Positions 56,738 through 64,000 of a DNA stretch of 64,000 bases are shown piece by piece. The DNA lies in contig MNYZ01000033.1 of assembly GCA_001873365.1 (NCBI GenBank), positions 1 through 64,000 on the forward strand, given 5' to 3'. Every line of letters begins with the position of its first letter. Positions within the stretch are counted from its first letter, which is position 1. Source of the DNA: Oscillatoriales cyanobacterium CG2_30_40_61. Its GTDB lineage: Bacteria > Cyanobacteriota > Cyanobacteriia > Cyanobacteriales > Microcoleaceae. Made by a program: the position numbers and the translations under genes. A model generated the notes under the pieces. It had not been told where the DNA came from and searched no databases. It saw nothing but the letters and a program-made list of their open reading frames with translations.

Positions 56738-58297
56738 ATGACACCCCAAGCACAATTAGTTTTATTACTCTTACTTCCCCTTGTCCTGTACTTATTTAAA
56801 AAATTCCCCCCCTACAGGGCAGTGGTAATTAGTTTTATTATCGCCTGGCTGTTTCTCCCCCAGCGTGCTGTCTTTGCCTTCCCCGGTCTGCCCGATTACG
56901 ATCGCTCTACGGCTATCTGTTACAGCATTATGCTGGCGACCTATTTATATAGCCCTGAAACCTTTAAAACCTTCAAATTCGGGTGGTTAGATATTCCCAT
57001 GTTAATCTGGTGTATCTGCCCTTTTATTTCATCAATCTTAAATAATTTAGGCCCTTATGATGGGTTCTCGGCGGTTCTAAACCAAACTATTCAATACGGT
57101 ATTCCTTATTTTTTAGGTCGCCTATATCTAAATGATCTTAAAGGTCTTCAGGAAATAGCCATGGGAATATTCATCGGGGGTATTATTTACGCGCCCTTGT
57201 GTATCTTAGAAAATTTAATTAGTCCCCAGTTACATCGCATAGTTTATGGCTATCCCGGCAATAACCAGTTTAACCAATCCTATCGCTTAGGAGGATATAG
57301 ACCCAATGTATTTATGATACATGGTTTAGCTGTGGGGATGTGGATGATGGCAACGGTTTTAATCGCCCTATGGTTTTGGCAATCGGGAACTTTAAAAAAA
57401 TTCTTGAATATCCCCATGAATCTTTGGTTTATTGGTTTATATATTATTCATCTTTCCGTCCGTTCCACGGGAGCTTATCTGTATATGGCTTTTGGAGTGG
57501 TGATTTTATTTTCTGCCAAATTCCTTCGCACTTCTTTTCCCCTGGTGCTGTTGATTATGATGTTATCTTCCTATCTTTATTTAGGAGTAACAGGAAACTT
57601 TACCGGAGAAAAAGCCGATAAAATAGTTCAGACAGCAACTAATATAACTAGTGCTGAACGAGCATCGTCGTTAAAATTCAGATTTGACAATGAAGAAATT
57701 TTAGTTGAAAAAGCAAGAGAAAGAATCTGGTTTGGTTGGGCTGGGTGGGGACGAAATCGGGTTTATGAGTATACTGGATCAGGGGAACTGGAGGACATTT
57801 CCACCACCGATAGTTTGTGGATTATTACCTATGGAACTAATGGAGCGATCGGGATCATTGGTATCTTTGGAACGTTGTTGCTTCCCGTACTCACTTTTTC
57901 ATTGTTCCGATATCCTGCTAAAACTTGGTTTCGTCCCCAAGTCGCCGGAGCCGCCGTTATCAGTTTAATTACGGTTTTATATGTGTTAGACAACCTATTA
58001 AATAATATGTATAATCCTGTTTTTATCCTGGCTAGTGGAGCTCTGGCTGGGTTACTTATGAACCCAAATCCCCAAGAATTCCACCCCTCTATTGCCGTTT
58101 CTACCAACAGTATTCACCGCAGTCCAACACAGAATCGCAAAATACCTTCCCAACCGATTCCAGTGTCTGCTAAAACAGTTAATAGCATTCCTAAACTAAA
58201 TCGCCGAAAGCCCCGACCTATTCCAATTTCTGCCAAACCCAATTACGGTATTCCTAAACCAAATCGCACCAAACCCCGACCTCGACAAATTCAGTAA
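56738..58297 (+). CDS. Wzy-like O-antigen/polysaccharide polymerase
   Basis: A 519-residue membrane protein with about 11-12 hydrophobic helices and a large extracytoplasmic loop between helices in the C-terminal half (about residues 285-370, RASSLKFRFDNEEILVEKARER). This O-antigen-ligase-like pattern (Wzy_C/EpsE type) fits the enzyme that joins flipped repeat units. The last about 60 residues form a basic, Pro-rich cytoplasmic tail with repeated RKPRPI/NRTKPRP units, unusual for a polymerase and possibly a binding site for a co-polymerase. Weak ribosome site. Confidence 0.8.
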   Translation: MTPQAQLVLLLLLPLVLYLFKKFPPYRAVVISFIIAWLFLPQRAVFAFPGLPDYDRSTAICYSIMLATYLYSPETFKTFKFGWLDIPMLIWCICPFISSILNNLGPYDGFSAVLNQTIQYGIPYFLGRLYLNDLKGLQEIAMGIFIGGIIYAPLCILENLISPQLHRIVYGYPGNNQFNQSYRLGGYRPNVFMIHGLAVGMWMMATVLIALWFWQSGTLKKFLNIPMNLWFIGLYIIHLSVRSTGAYLYMAFGVVILFSAKFLRTSFPLVLLIMMLSSYLYLGVTGNFTGEKADKIVQTATNITSAERASSLKFRFDNEEILVEKARERIWFGWAGWGRNRVYEYTGSGELEDISTTDSLWIITYGTNGAIGIIGIFGTLLLPVLTFSLFRYPAKTWFRPQVAGAAVISLITVLYVLDNLLNNMYNPVFILASGALAGLLMNPNPQEFHPSIAVSTNSIHRSPTQNRKIPSQPIPVSAKTVNSIPKLNRRKPRPIPISAKPNYGIPKPNRTKPRPRQIQ

Positions 58298-58353
58298 GTT
58301 TTTAGGAATCAAGGCGATAAAACTAAAAAGTTATTTTCTGAGGGTGATTAGTT

Positions 58354-60084
58354 ATGTTGGATTTATTGAGATTTAATTTCAAAAAAAATATATTATTATT
58401 CCTGATATTTTTCTTGGGAATGGGAATAGCTTGCTCCCCAACAATTGACGGATCTCAGGAGAATTTTAAAGAGTCTGCCCTTAGTCAAACTTTATCAAAC
58501 CCTCAATCTTATTTAGGAATTAATCTTAGTGGGGTGGGGAGTTCATCCACTCAATTTCCTTTTATTGACCATTTTAAAACTGCCCGTCCCTGGATCACCA
58601 CCTGTCAAACTAAAAACACTTCAGACTGTCACAAAGTATGGGATACAGAAGAATCTGACCTGTTAGATCTTGATGAGCAGGGATGGGTTAAATCCTTACC
58701 AAAGCCTGAAGATCCCCCTCGTTATACTCAAGTTTCTACTATCTTCTTTGCAGATATTCCTAAAAATACCCCCATTGCTGGACAATATCTAATTTTATAT
58801 GACGGAGAAGGAACCCTAGAATATGGTTTATCGGCTAAAAAAGATAAGACCCTTTCTCAACCCGGTCGAGATGTGATTAATATTGATTTATCCCAGACCA
58901 GTGGTGCGTTAATTTTGATTGCTGAAACCGATCCTAATCAAACCGGAAATTATCTTCGCAATATTCGGATGATTAGAGCAGAACATGAAAGCCGATATCG
59001 CGACGGTGAGATCTTTAATCCCGCTTTTTTGGAGAAGATTAAACCTTTTAAAACCTTACGGTTTATGGACTGGATGCGAACCAATCATTCTCCTCAAAAG
59101 GAGTGGAAAAATAGACCTGTAACCGAAAGGGTAACTTATAGTCGCAAAGGAGTTCCTTTAGAAGTTATGATTGCCCTTTCTAATCAGCAGAAATCCGAAC
59201 CTTGGTTTAATATGCCCCATCAAGCAACCGATGAATATATCAGAAATTTTGCCCAGAAGGTTAAAGCTGAATTAAATCCGAATTTAAACATTTATGTCGA
59301 GTTTTCTAATGAAGTTTGGAATTGGAATTTTAAGCAAACTCGTTATGCCCTAGAACAAGGTCAAGCCCGATGGGGAAAAGATAAAGGAGATGCTTTTCGT
59401 CAGTGGTATGGAATGCGAACTAATCAAATGTGTGAAATTTGGAAAAAAGAATTTGGAAACCAAGCAAATCGGGTGATTTGTGCGATCGCAACCCAAACAA
59501 ATTCTGAAGGCGAAGAAGGGAAAATTTTAGATTGTCCCTATTGGGTGGCAGAAGGGAATAAACCCTGTTATCAAGGGATGGATGCCTATGCGATCGCTGG
59601 TTATTTTAGCGCATCATTAGGAGATTTGAAAAATAGCAGTGTGATAGAATCATGGATTAAGCAGGGAGATGAAGGAATAAATCAAGCCTTTGAGCAGTTA
59701 AAAAAAGGTGGGTTACTTCCCAAAGATAAAGATAGCTTAGTTGATAATTATCAAACCTTTTTATATCATGCAAAAATAGCTAAATCTAAAGGTTTAAAAT
59801 TAGTAGCTTATGAAGGCGGGCAACATTTAGCCCCCCATAGAAAAGACCCCAACAAAGAACAGGTCTCGAAATTTTTTATTCAACTGAATCGTGATCCTCA
59901 AATGTATGATGCTTATTTACAACTTTTAGAGTATTGGAAACAAGCTGGGGGAACTTTATTTATGCACTTTGTTGATATCGGTAAACCCACAAAATATGGG
60001 AGTTGGGGCGCCTTAGAATCTGTATATCAAGAGACTTCACCTAAATATAAAGCCCTAAAAGATTTTATTAAAAATAATCCCTGA
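58354..60084 (+). CDS. Lipoprotein resembling a clan-A glycosidase
   Basis: A 576-residue exported lipoprotein. The signal segment NILLFLIFFLGMGIAC ends at Cys27, consistent with a lipobox. A Ser/Thr-rich linker leads to a TIM-barrel-like part; the segment NIYVEFSNEVWNWNF contains the N-E pair used as acid/base in clan GH-A glycosidases, and LVAYEGGQHLAPH could carry the second catalytic Glu. Whether it is a hydrolase or binding protein cannot be decided. GAGGGTG lies upstream of ATG 58354. Position in the locus suggests trimming or handling the exported polymer. Confidence 0.75.
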   Translation: MLDLLRFNFKKNILLFLIFFLGMGIACSPTIDGSQENFKESALSQTLSNPQSYLGINLSGVGSSSTQFPFIDHFKTARPWITTCQTKNTSDCHKVWDTEESDLLDLDEQGWVKSLPKPEDPPRYTQVSTIFFADIPKNTPIAGQYLILYDGEGTLEYGLSAKKDKTLSQPGRDVINIDLSQTSGALILIAETDPNQTGNYLRNIRMIRAEHESRYRDGEIFNPAFLEKIKPFKTLRFMDWMRTNHSPQKEWKNRPVTERVTYSRKGVPLEVMIALSNQQKSEPWFNMPHQATDEYIRNFAQKVKAELNPNLNIYVEFSNEVWNWNFKQTRYALEQGQARWGKDKGDAFRQWYGMRTNQMCEIWKKEFGNQANRVICAIATQTNSEGEEGKILDCPYWVAEGNKPCYQGMDAYAIAGYFSASLGDLKNSSVIESWIKQGDEGINQAFEQLKKGGLLPKDKDSLVDNYQTFLYHAKIAKSKGLKLVAYEGGQHLAPHRKDPNKEQVSKFFIQLNRDPQMYDAYLQLLEYWKQAGGTLFMHFVDIGKPTKYGSWGALESVYQETSPKYKALKDFIKNNP

Positions 60085-60174
60085 TGGCGGTAGGGATGTC
60101 AGTAGATGACCATTCTAGGGTTGAGTCACTTCGGTAGATAATAGATCTCAATTACAGTTAACCAGAAAAAAATC

Positions 60175-60917
60175 ATGAGAAAAGCTTTAATTATTGGTTC
60201 CAATCGGGATAGTATTGTCAAGGCACAATGTGAGCCTTTCACCTATTCTCGAAAACAGCTTCTGCGTCAACTGGATCTCAAGGTTCAATATATCCCCGCC
60301 CAGACATTTTCCGATATTGCTGAAGTCTGTAAACAGCACGAATCTGAGATTGTGTTTTTGCTTCCCTTTTGGCGAGAAGATCCTCTTGAATCTGAACAAA
60401 TTATGAAAAAGATTCGAGAAGATCATCCTGAACGCAAACTGATTTTTATTGATCCCTTTGCTCAAGCCAGCACTAAGTATTTTAATCTGTTACCCTACGT
60501 TGATCGATTGCTCAAACGACAGCGCTATAAAAAGATTGACGACTACAAAAAACACTATATTGGTGGTTCCCAATTTACGGATTTTGTCGCCCAAAAATGG
60601 AACTATAATTTTGAGGGATGGTATGTAGGTTCTGATGTACCTTCTGGCTATGAAGATTTGAAGCCATTTGTTATAATTGTTTATTAGTTAAACCTTCTAT
60701 GGATCATTTAGAGGTTCATCCCAATTTATTTATAAAAGGAGAAACCTATGTTCCTGTTGCTTGGGATTTTTCAGATTTAGCCGAAAAATGCCGTTACTAT
60801 TTAGACCATCCAGAGGAAGCAAATCGCATCATTAAAAATGCTCGTCAAGCGTATCAAAACTATTTTAAAAATCACGAATTTGTTAACATGATTCAGCAGT
60901 TAATTGTTGACAGTTGA
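60175..60917 (+). pseudogene. Glycosyltransferase gene inactivated by internal deletion
   Basis: The frame from ATG 60175 encodes a plausible glycosyltransferase N-terminal domain (KALIIGSNRDSIVKAQCEPF...) up to about GYED (60656), then runs into TAG 60685-60687. The C-terminal frame, shifted by two, resumes at about 60654: RFEAICYNCLLVKPSMDHLE continuing through the apparent ATG at 60699 to 60917. The last part (PVAWDFSDLAEKCRYYLDHPEEANRI) is a typical GT C-terminus. The middle third, with the donor-binding core, is missing. The out-of-frame deletion (at about 60651-60656) removed some 200 residues by comparison with the fold's normal size (estimate). Confidence 0.75.
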
Positions 60918-60972
60918 CCGTTGACAGTTGGCTGTTAACTATAAAAATTCACCCATAACCTAGGAGCAACTA

Positions 60973-61965
60973 ATGGAGGAAATTCAAGTTCAAAACAATA
61001 GTTCAGTTGAGCAGGTTCGGTTAGCAATTGTGGTCATTAATTATCGAACTCCTCAATTAGTTATTGATTGTTTAAAATCCCTAGAAAATCAGGTTGAATT
61101 GGAACATGATCGGGTTATTATTGTTGATAATGCCTCGGGGGATAATTCCGTTGAACTTCTGCAAAAAACAATTATAAATAATCAATGGTTTTCTTGGGTC
61201 AAACTCCTAGCTTCTCCTGTGAATGGAGGATTTTCCGCCGGGAATAATTTAGGCATGAAAGCCATTGAAGCCGAGGCTTATTTATTGCTCAATAGTGATA
61301 CCATTGTCCGACCGGGTGCAATTTCATCTCTACTCCACGCTTGGAAAACCCATCCCGAAGCTGGACTGATTAGTCCCCGCTTAGAGTGGCCCGATGGCAC
61401 ACCACAAATTAGTTGCTTTCGCTACCATTCTCCTATTAGTCAATTGATTGATGCGGCTGCCACAGGGCTAATTACAAAACTATTCCAACAGTATGACCTT
61501 CCTATCGCCGTCTCTAATACACCCTTTGAACCGCAATGGACAAGTTTCGCTTGTGTTTTAATTCGCCAACAGGTGATTCAACAAATTGGTCTTATGGATG
61601 AGGGCTATTTCATGTATTTTGATGATGTGGATTACTGTCGCCGAGTCCATCAAGCGGGTTGGCAAATTCTCCACTGGCCAGAGGCGAGGGTAGTGCATTT
61701 ACGGGGCGGTAGTGGTTCAGTTAAAGCGGATATGGTGGCGCGGCGACGTCCTCGTCCCTATCTCTATGCCTCTCGTTCTCGATACTTTGCTAAATTTTAT
61801 GGAATTACCGGGTTATGGTTAACAAATCTCCTCTGGTTATTCGGTCGAAGTTTGTCTTGGGTTCGGGAGTTAGTCGGGAACAAACAACCCCATACTTGCG
61901 AATTTCAAGGTCAAGATATTTGGATCAACTGTCTCACTCCCTTAAACCCATCTCAACAAGATTAA
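60973..61965 (+). CDS. Glycosyltransferase family 2 (rhamnosyltransferase-like)
   Basis: A 330-residue GT-A enzyme. N-terminal Rossmann-like part: LAIVVINYRTPQLVIDCLKSL, IIVDNASGDNSVELL and the GGFSAGNNLGMKAI loop; DXD-like LLNSDTIVRPGA near residue 108; acceptor part with FMYFDDVDYCRRVHQAGW, where the DD pair is the catalytic-base candidate. The wording is that of the WcaA/RfbF rhamnosyltransferase group; sugar specificity remains inferred. AGGAG lies upstream of ATG 60973. Its stop TAA is followed after one base by the ATG of the sulfotransferase gene. Confidence 0.92.
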   Translation: MEEIQVQNNSSVEQVRLAIVVINYRTPQLVIDCLKSLENQVELEHDRVIIVDNASGDNSVELLQKTIINNQWFSWVKLLASPVNGGFSAGNNLGMKAIEAEAYLLLNSDTIVRPGAISSLLHAWKTHPEAGLISPRLEWPDGTPQISCFRYHSPISQLIDAAATGLITKLFQQYDLPIAVSNTPFEPQWTSFACVLIRQQVIQQIGLMDEGYFMYFDDVDYCRRVHQAGWQILHWPEARVVHLRGGSGSVKADMVARRRPRPYLYASRSRYFAKFYGITGLWLTNLLWLFGRSLSWVRELVGNKQPHTCEFQGQDIWINCLTPLNPSQQD

Positions 61966-61966
61966 T

Positions 61967-62833
61967 ATGAACAAAACTCCTGATTTTATTATTATTGGTG
62001 CGATGAAATGTGCCACCAGTACCCTTCATGAACAGTTGGCTTTGCAACCAGGGATCTTTATGAGCAAACTTAAAGAACCTAACTTTTTTAGTAATAATGA
62101 AGAATATCAAAAAGGCTGGAATTGGTATCTATCCAATTTTGCATCTGCACCTATAGAGGCATTATCTGGAGAGTCCAGCACCCATTATACTAAATTACCA
62201 ACTTATCCCGAAACCATTCAACGCATTCAACAGCATTTACCCCAAGCTAAATTTATTTATGTGATGCGACATCCGATTGATCGTTTAGTTTCCCAATATA
62301 TCCATGAATGGACACAAAAAGTTATTTCAGAAGATATTAATACAGCCCTTACTAACCATCCAGAATTAATAGATTATAGTTGCTATACTATGCAGCTTAA
62401 ACCCTATTTTGAAACCTTTGGTCAAGAAAGGGTTTTACCCATTTTCTTTGAACGAATGCTCTCCCATCCCCAAGAGGAACTCGAGGGAGTTTGTGAATTT
62501 ATTGGCTATTCAAAAAAACCGATTTGGAACTTTGAACTAGAAGCTCAAAATGTATCCCACGAACGCATGAGAAAAAGTTTCTGGAGGGATATTTTGGTGG
62601 AAACTCCGGGTCTGCGAGAGTTGCGACGGTTGTTGATTCCTAAATCCTTTCGGACTCGGGTTAGAAGTTGGTGGGCAATCAAACAAAAACCGGAACTTAC
62701 TCCAGAAAATTATGAGAAATTGCGATTAATTTTTGATCAGGATTTAGCTATTTTAGGATCAAAATTAGGCATTGAATTATCCTGTAATAATTTTAAATCA
62801 ATCGTAAAAAATCAGGCTTTTAATTGGGTTTAA
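61967..62833 (+). CDS. PAPS-dependent sulfotransferase
   Basis: A 288-residue sulfotransferase (Sulfotransfer_1/heparan-sulfate type). The 5'-phosphosulfate loop GAMKCATSTLHEQL (residues 11-24) and 3'-phosphate motif YVMRHPIDRLVSQYIHEW (about 98-115, R and S conserved) bind PAPS; the EPNFFSNNEEYQKGWNWY segment is the usual acceptor-side block. It would put sulfate on a sugar hydroxyl of the polymer or its lipid-linked precursor. Starts one base after the GT2 stop (TAATATG), so translation is probably coupled and the two act together. Sulfated exopolysaccharides are known in cyanobacteria, e.g. synechan. Confidence 0.92.
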   Translation: MNKTPDFIIIGAMKCATSTLHEQLALQPGIFMSKLKEPNFFSNNEEYQKGWNWYLSNFASAPIEALSGESSTHYTKLPTYPETIQRIQQHLPQAKFIYVMRHPIDRLVSQYIHEWTQKVISEDINTALTNHPELIDYSCYTMQLKPYFETFGQERVLPIFFERMLSHPQEELEGVCEFIGYSKKPIWNFELEAQNVSHERMRKSFWRDILVETPGLRELRRLLIPKSFRTRVRSWWAIKQKPELTPENYEKLRLIFDQDLAILGSKLGIELSCNNFKSIVKNQAFNWV

Positions 62834-62913
62834 AAAACTTTGGAGTTAGTTAGTATCTTTCTCTGACCCCAAACAACACTTAATCAAAAAATATCAAATC
62901 AGGAGGTTAAATT

Positions 62914-63903
62914 TTGAATAGAATTGGATTAGTTGCCATCGGGCGTAATGAAGGTGAACGGTTACGGCAATGTTTATCTTCAATTATTGGAAAAGTTGAA
63001 AATGCCGTTTATGTTGATTCGATTTCCACGGATAATTCTGTGGAAATAGCCAAATCCCTCGGTGTAGATATTGTAGAATTAGACCTATCTATTCCCTTTA
63101 CCGCAGCCCGAGCTAGAAATACCGGATTTCAATTTTTACTCCAAAATAATCCTCAATTAAAATATGTTCAATTTGTTGATGGAGACTGCGAAATTATTGA
63201 AGGATGGTTGGAAAAAGCCGAACAAAAATTAGAAGAAAATTCTGATCTGGCGGTAGTTTGTGGACGGCGACGAGAACGCTATCCAAATGCGTCAATTTAT
63301 AACCGTCTTTGCGATCTTGAATGGAATACTCCCATCGGTGAAACAAAGGCCTGTGGTGGGGATGCCATGATGCGAGTTCAAGCCTTTCAACAGGTATCTG
63401 GATTTAACCCCAAATTAATCGCAGGAGAAGAACCAGAATTGTGTGTTAGACTCCGACAAAAAGGATGGAAAATTTATCGTTTAGATGCAGAAATGGCTCT
63501 CCATGATGCTCAAATGACCCGGTTTAGTCAATGGTGGAAACGCAATTTGAGAGCAGGTTACGCCTATGCACAAGGCGCTTATTTGCACGGAAAACCACCT
63601 GAAAACCATTGGGTAAGAGAAAATCGCAGTATTTTATTATGGGGGTTAATCATTCCCCTGGTGTCTGTGAGTTTAATCCCATTTACTCAAAACTGGAGTT
63701 TACTGTTATTATTAGCTTACCCCATCTTAGTCTTTCGGATTTATTGGAATATGCAACCTCTGGATGATATAAACGCTAACGATAAAAAATACTATGCCTT
63801 GTCTTGTGTAATTGGCAAGTTTCCTCAATTGCAAGGACAGTTTAAATTTTACACTCGTTATTTGCTACTTAAAAAGGAAACTTTCTTAATAGAGTATAAG
63901 TAA
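62914..63903 (+). CDS. Glycosyltransferase family 2
   Basis: A 329-residue GT2 of the membrane-associated type: IGLVAIGRNEGERLRQCLSSI, YVDSISTDNSVEIAKSLG, the FVDGDCEIIEGW DXD-type site, AGEEPELCVRLRQKGWKI with the catalytic EE pair, and two C-terminal hydrophobic helices (about 240-290, ILLWGLIIPLVSVSLIPF). The start is TTG 62914; it is well supported by AGGAGGT six bases upstream. Last gene of the locus in the window; the remaining 97 bases hold no ORF. Confidence 0.92.
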   Translation: MNRIGLVAIGRNEGERLRQCLSSIIGKVENAVYVDSISTDNSVEIAKSLGVDIVELDLSIPFTAARARNTGFQFLLQNNPQLKYVQFVDGDCEIIEGWLEKAEQKLEENSDLAVVCGRRRERYPNASIYNRLCDLEWNTPIGETKACGGDAMMRVQAFQQVSGFNPKLIAGEEPELCVRLRQKGWKIYRLDAEMALHDAQMTRFSQWWKRNLRAGYAYAQGAYLHGKPPENHWVRENRSILLWGLIIPLVSVSLIPFTQNWSLLLLLAYPILVFRIYWNMQPLDDINANDKKYYALSCVIGKFPQLQGQFKFYTRYLLLKKETFLIEYK

Positions 63904-64000
63904 AAAAATGCCATGATTTTAGGAGAGATATTATAAATCAAGTTATTTTCTCTGATTAAAAACAGACAATTAATTTAGTTATTAATAAATAAGGAAAATT

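Noticed and set aside
60086-60093. GGCGGTAG, the core of the E. coli ops/JUMPstart element, between two polysaccharide genes
   Set aside because: The bases that follow do not fit the ops pattern, it lies inside the locus rather than before it, and cyanobacteria are not known to use RfaH in this way. Probably chance.
60699-60917. Independent 72-residue gene
   Set aside because: Its frame extends upstream of the ATG with typical glycosyltransferase sequence, so it is the 3' end of the deleted gene starting at 60175.

Overview
The window is chromosomal DNA of a cyanobacterium. It carries a phycobilisome core subunit (ApcF), a glnA promoter with a textbook NtcA box, the RpaB (Ycf27) regulator, a CCB2/CCB4-type cytochrome b6 maturation factor, a ChlH/CobN-family chelatase subunit and a KaiB-domain protein. 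GCGATCGC (HIP1) octamers are frequent (e.g. 540-547). Moderate-to-low GC, very many heptamer arrays and MITE-like palindromes, and large multidomain kinases suggest a filamentous non-heterocystous lineage (Oscillatoriales, Planktothrix-like). That placement is inference from gene content, not a database match. No tRNA, rRNA, CRISPR array, prophage or complete IS was seen.

Layout. 1-11 kb: small hypothetical, apcF and glnA diverging from an NtcA site, an ABC-2 type ATPase, an acyltransferase, a MASE1-PAS-PAS histidine kinase, radA and rpaB. 11-18 kb: CCB-type factor, an overlapping pair of unknown small genes, rfbB bracketed by two MITEs, a CapA-family gene cut in two by a 144-bp MITE, and rplU-rpmA with a structured leader RNA. 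18-31 kb: GNAT acetyltransferase, methyltransferase, a 1793-residue Ser/Thr-His kinase, Uma2 nuclease, KaiB-domain protein, pilT, amidase, DUF1400 hydrolase. 31-43 kb: ilvC, hypotheticals, a tandem 126-bp repeat, gatB, egtD, an LCP protein, a HEAT-repeat protein, a TPMT-like methyltransferase, a CBS-histidine kinase and a HAD phosphatase. 43-53 kb: unknown proteins, pheA, DUF1997, an Rpn-type gene with an amber codon, rnhB, the chelatase subunit and an ArsR regulator.

54-64 kb is one co-directional polysaccharide locus: Wzx-like flippase, GT4, Wzy-like polymerase, a lipoprotein resembling a TIM-barrel glycosidase, a glycosyltransferase inactivated by internal deletion, GT2, a PAPS-dependent sulfotransferase translationally coupled to it, and another GT2. 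Together they suggest a secreted sulfated polysaccharide made by the Wzx/Wzy route.

Genome decay and small mobile sequences are a recurring theme: one gene split by a MITE with a target duplication, one gene with a single nonsense codon, one with an out-of-frame internal deletion, a Tat-signal gene stump, and heptamer arrays that run right up to start or stop codons. Several starts have been moved from the longest reading frame to an internal ATG with a Shine-Dalgarno sequence; the reasons are given per gene.
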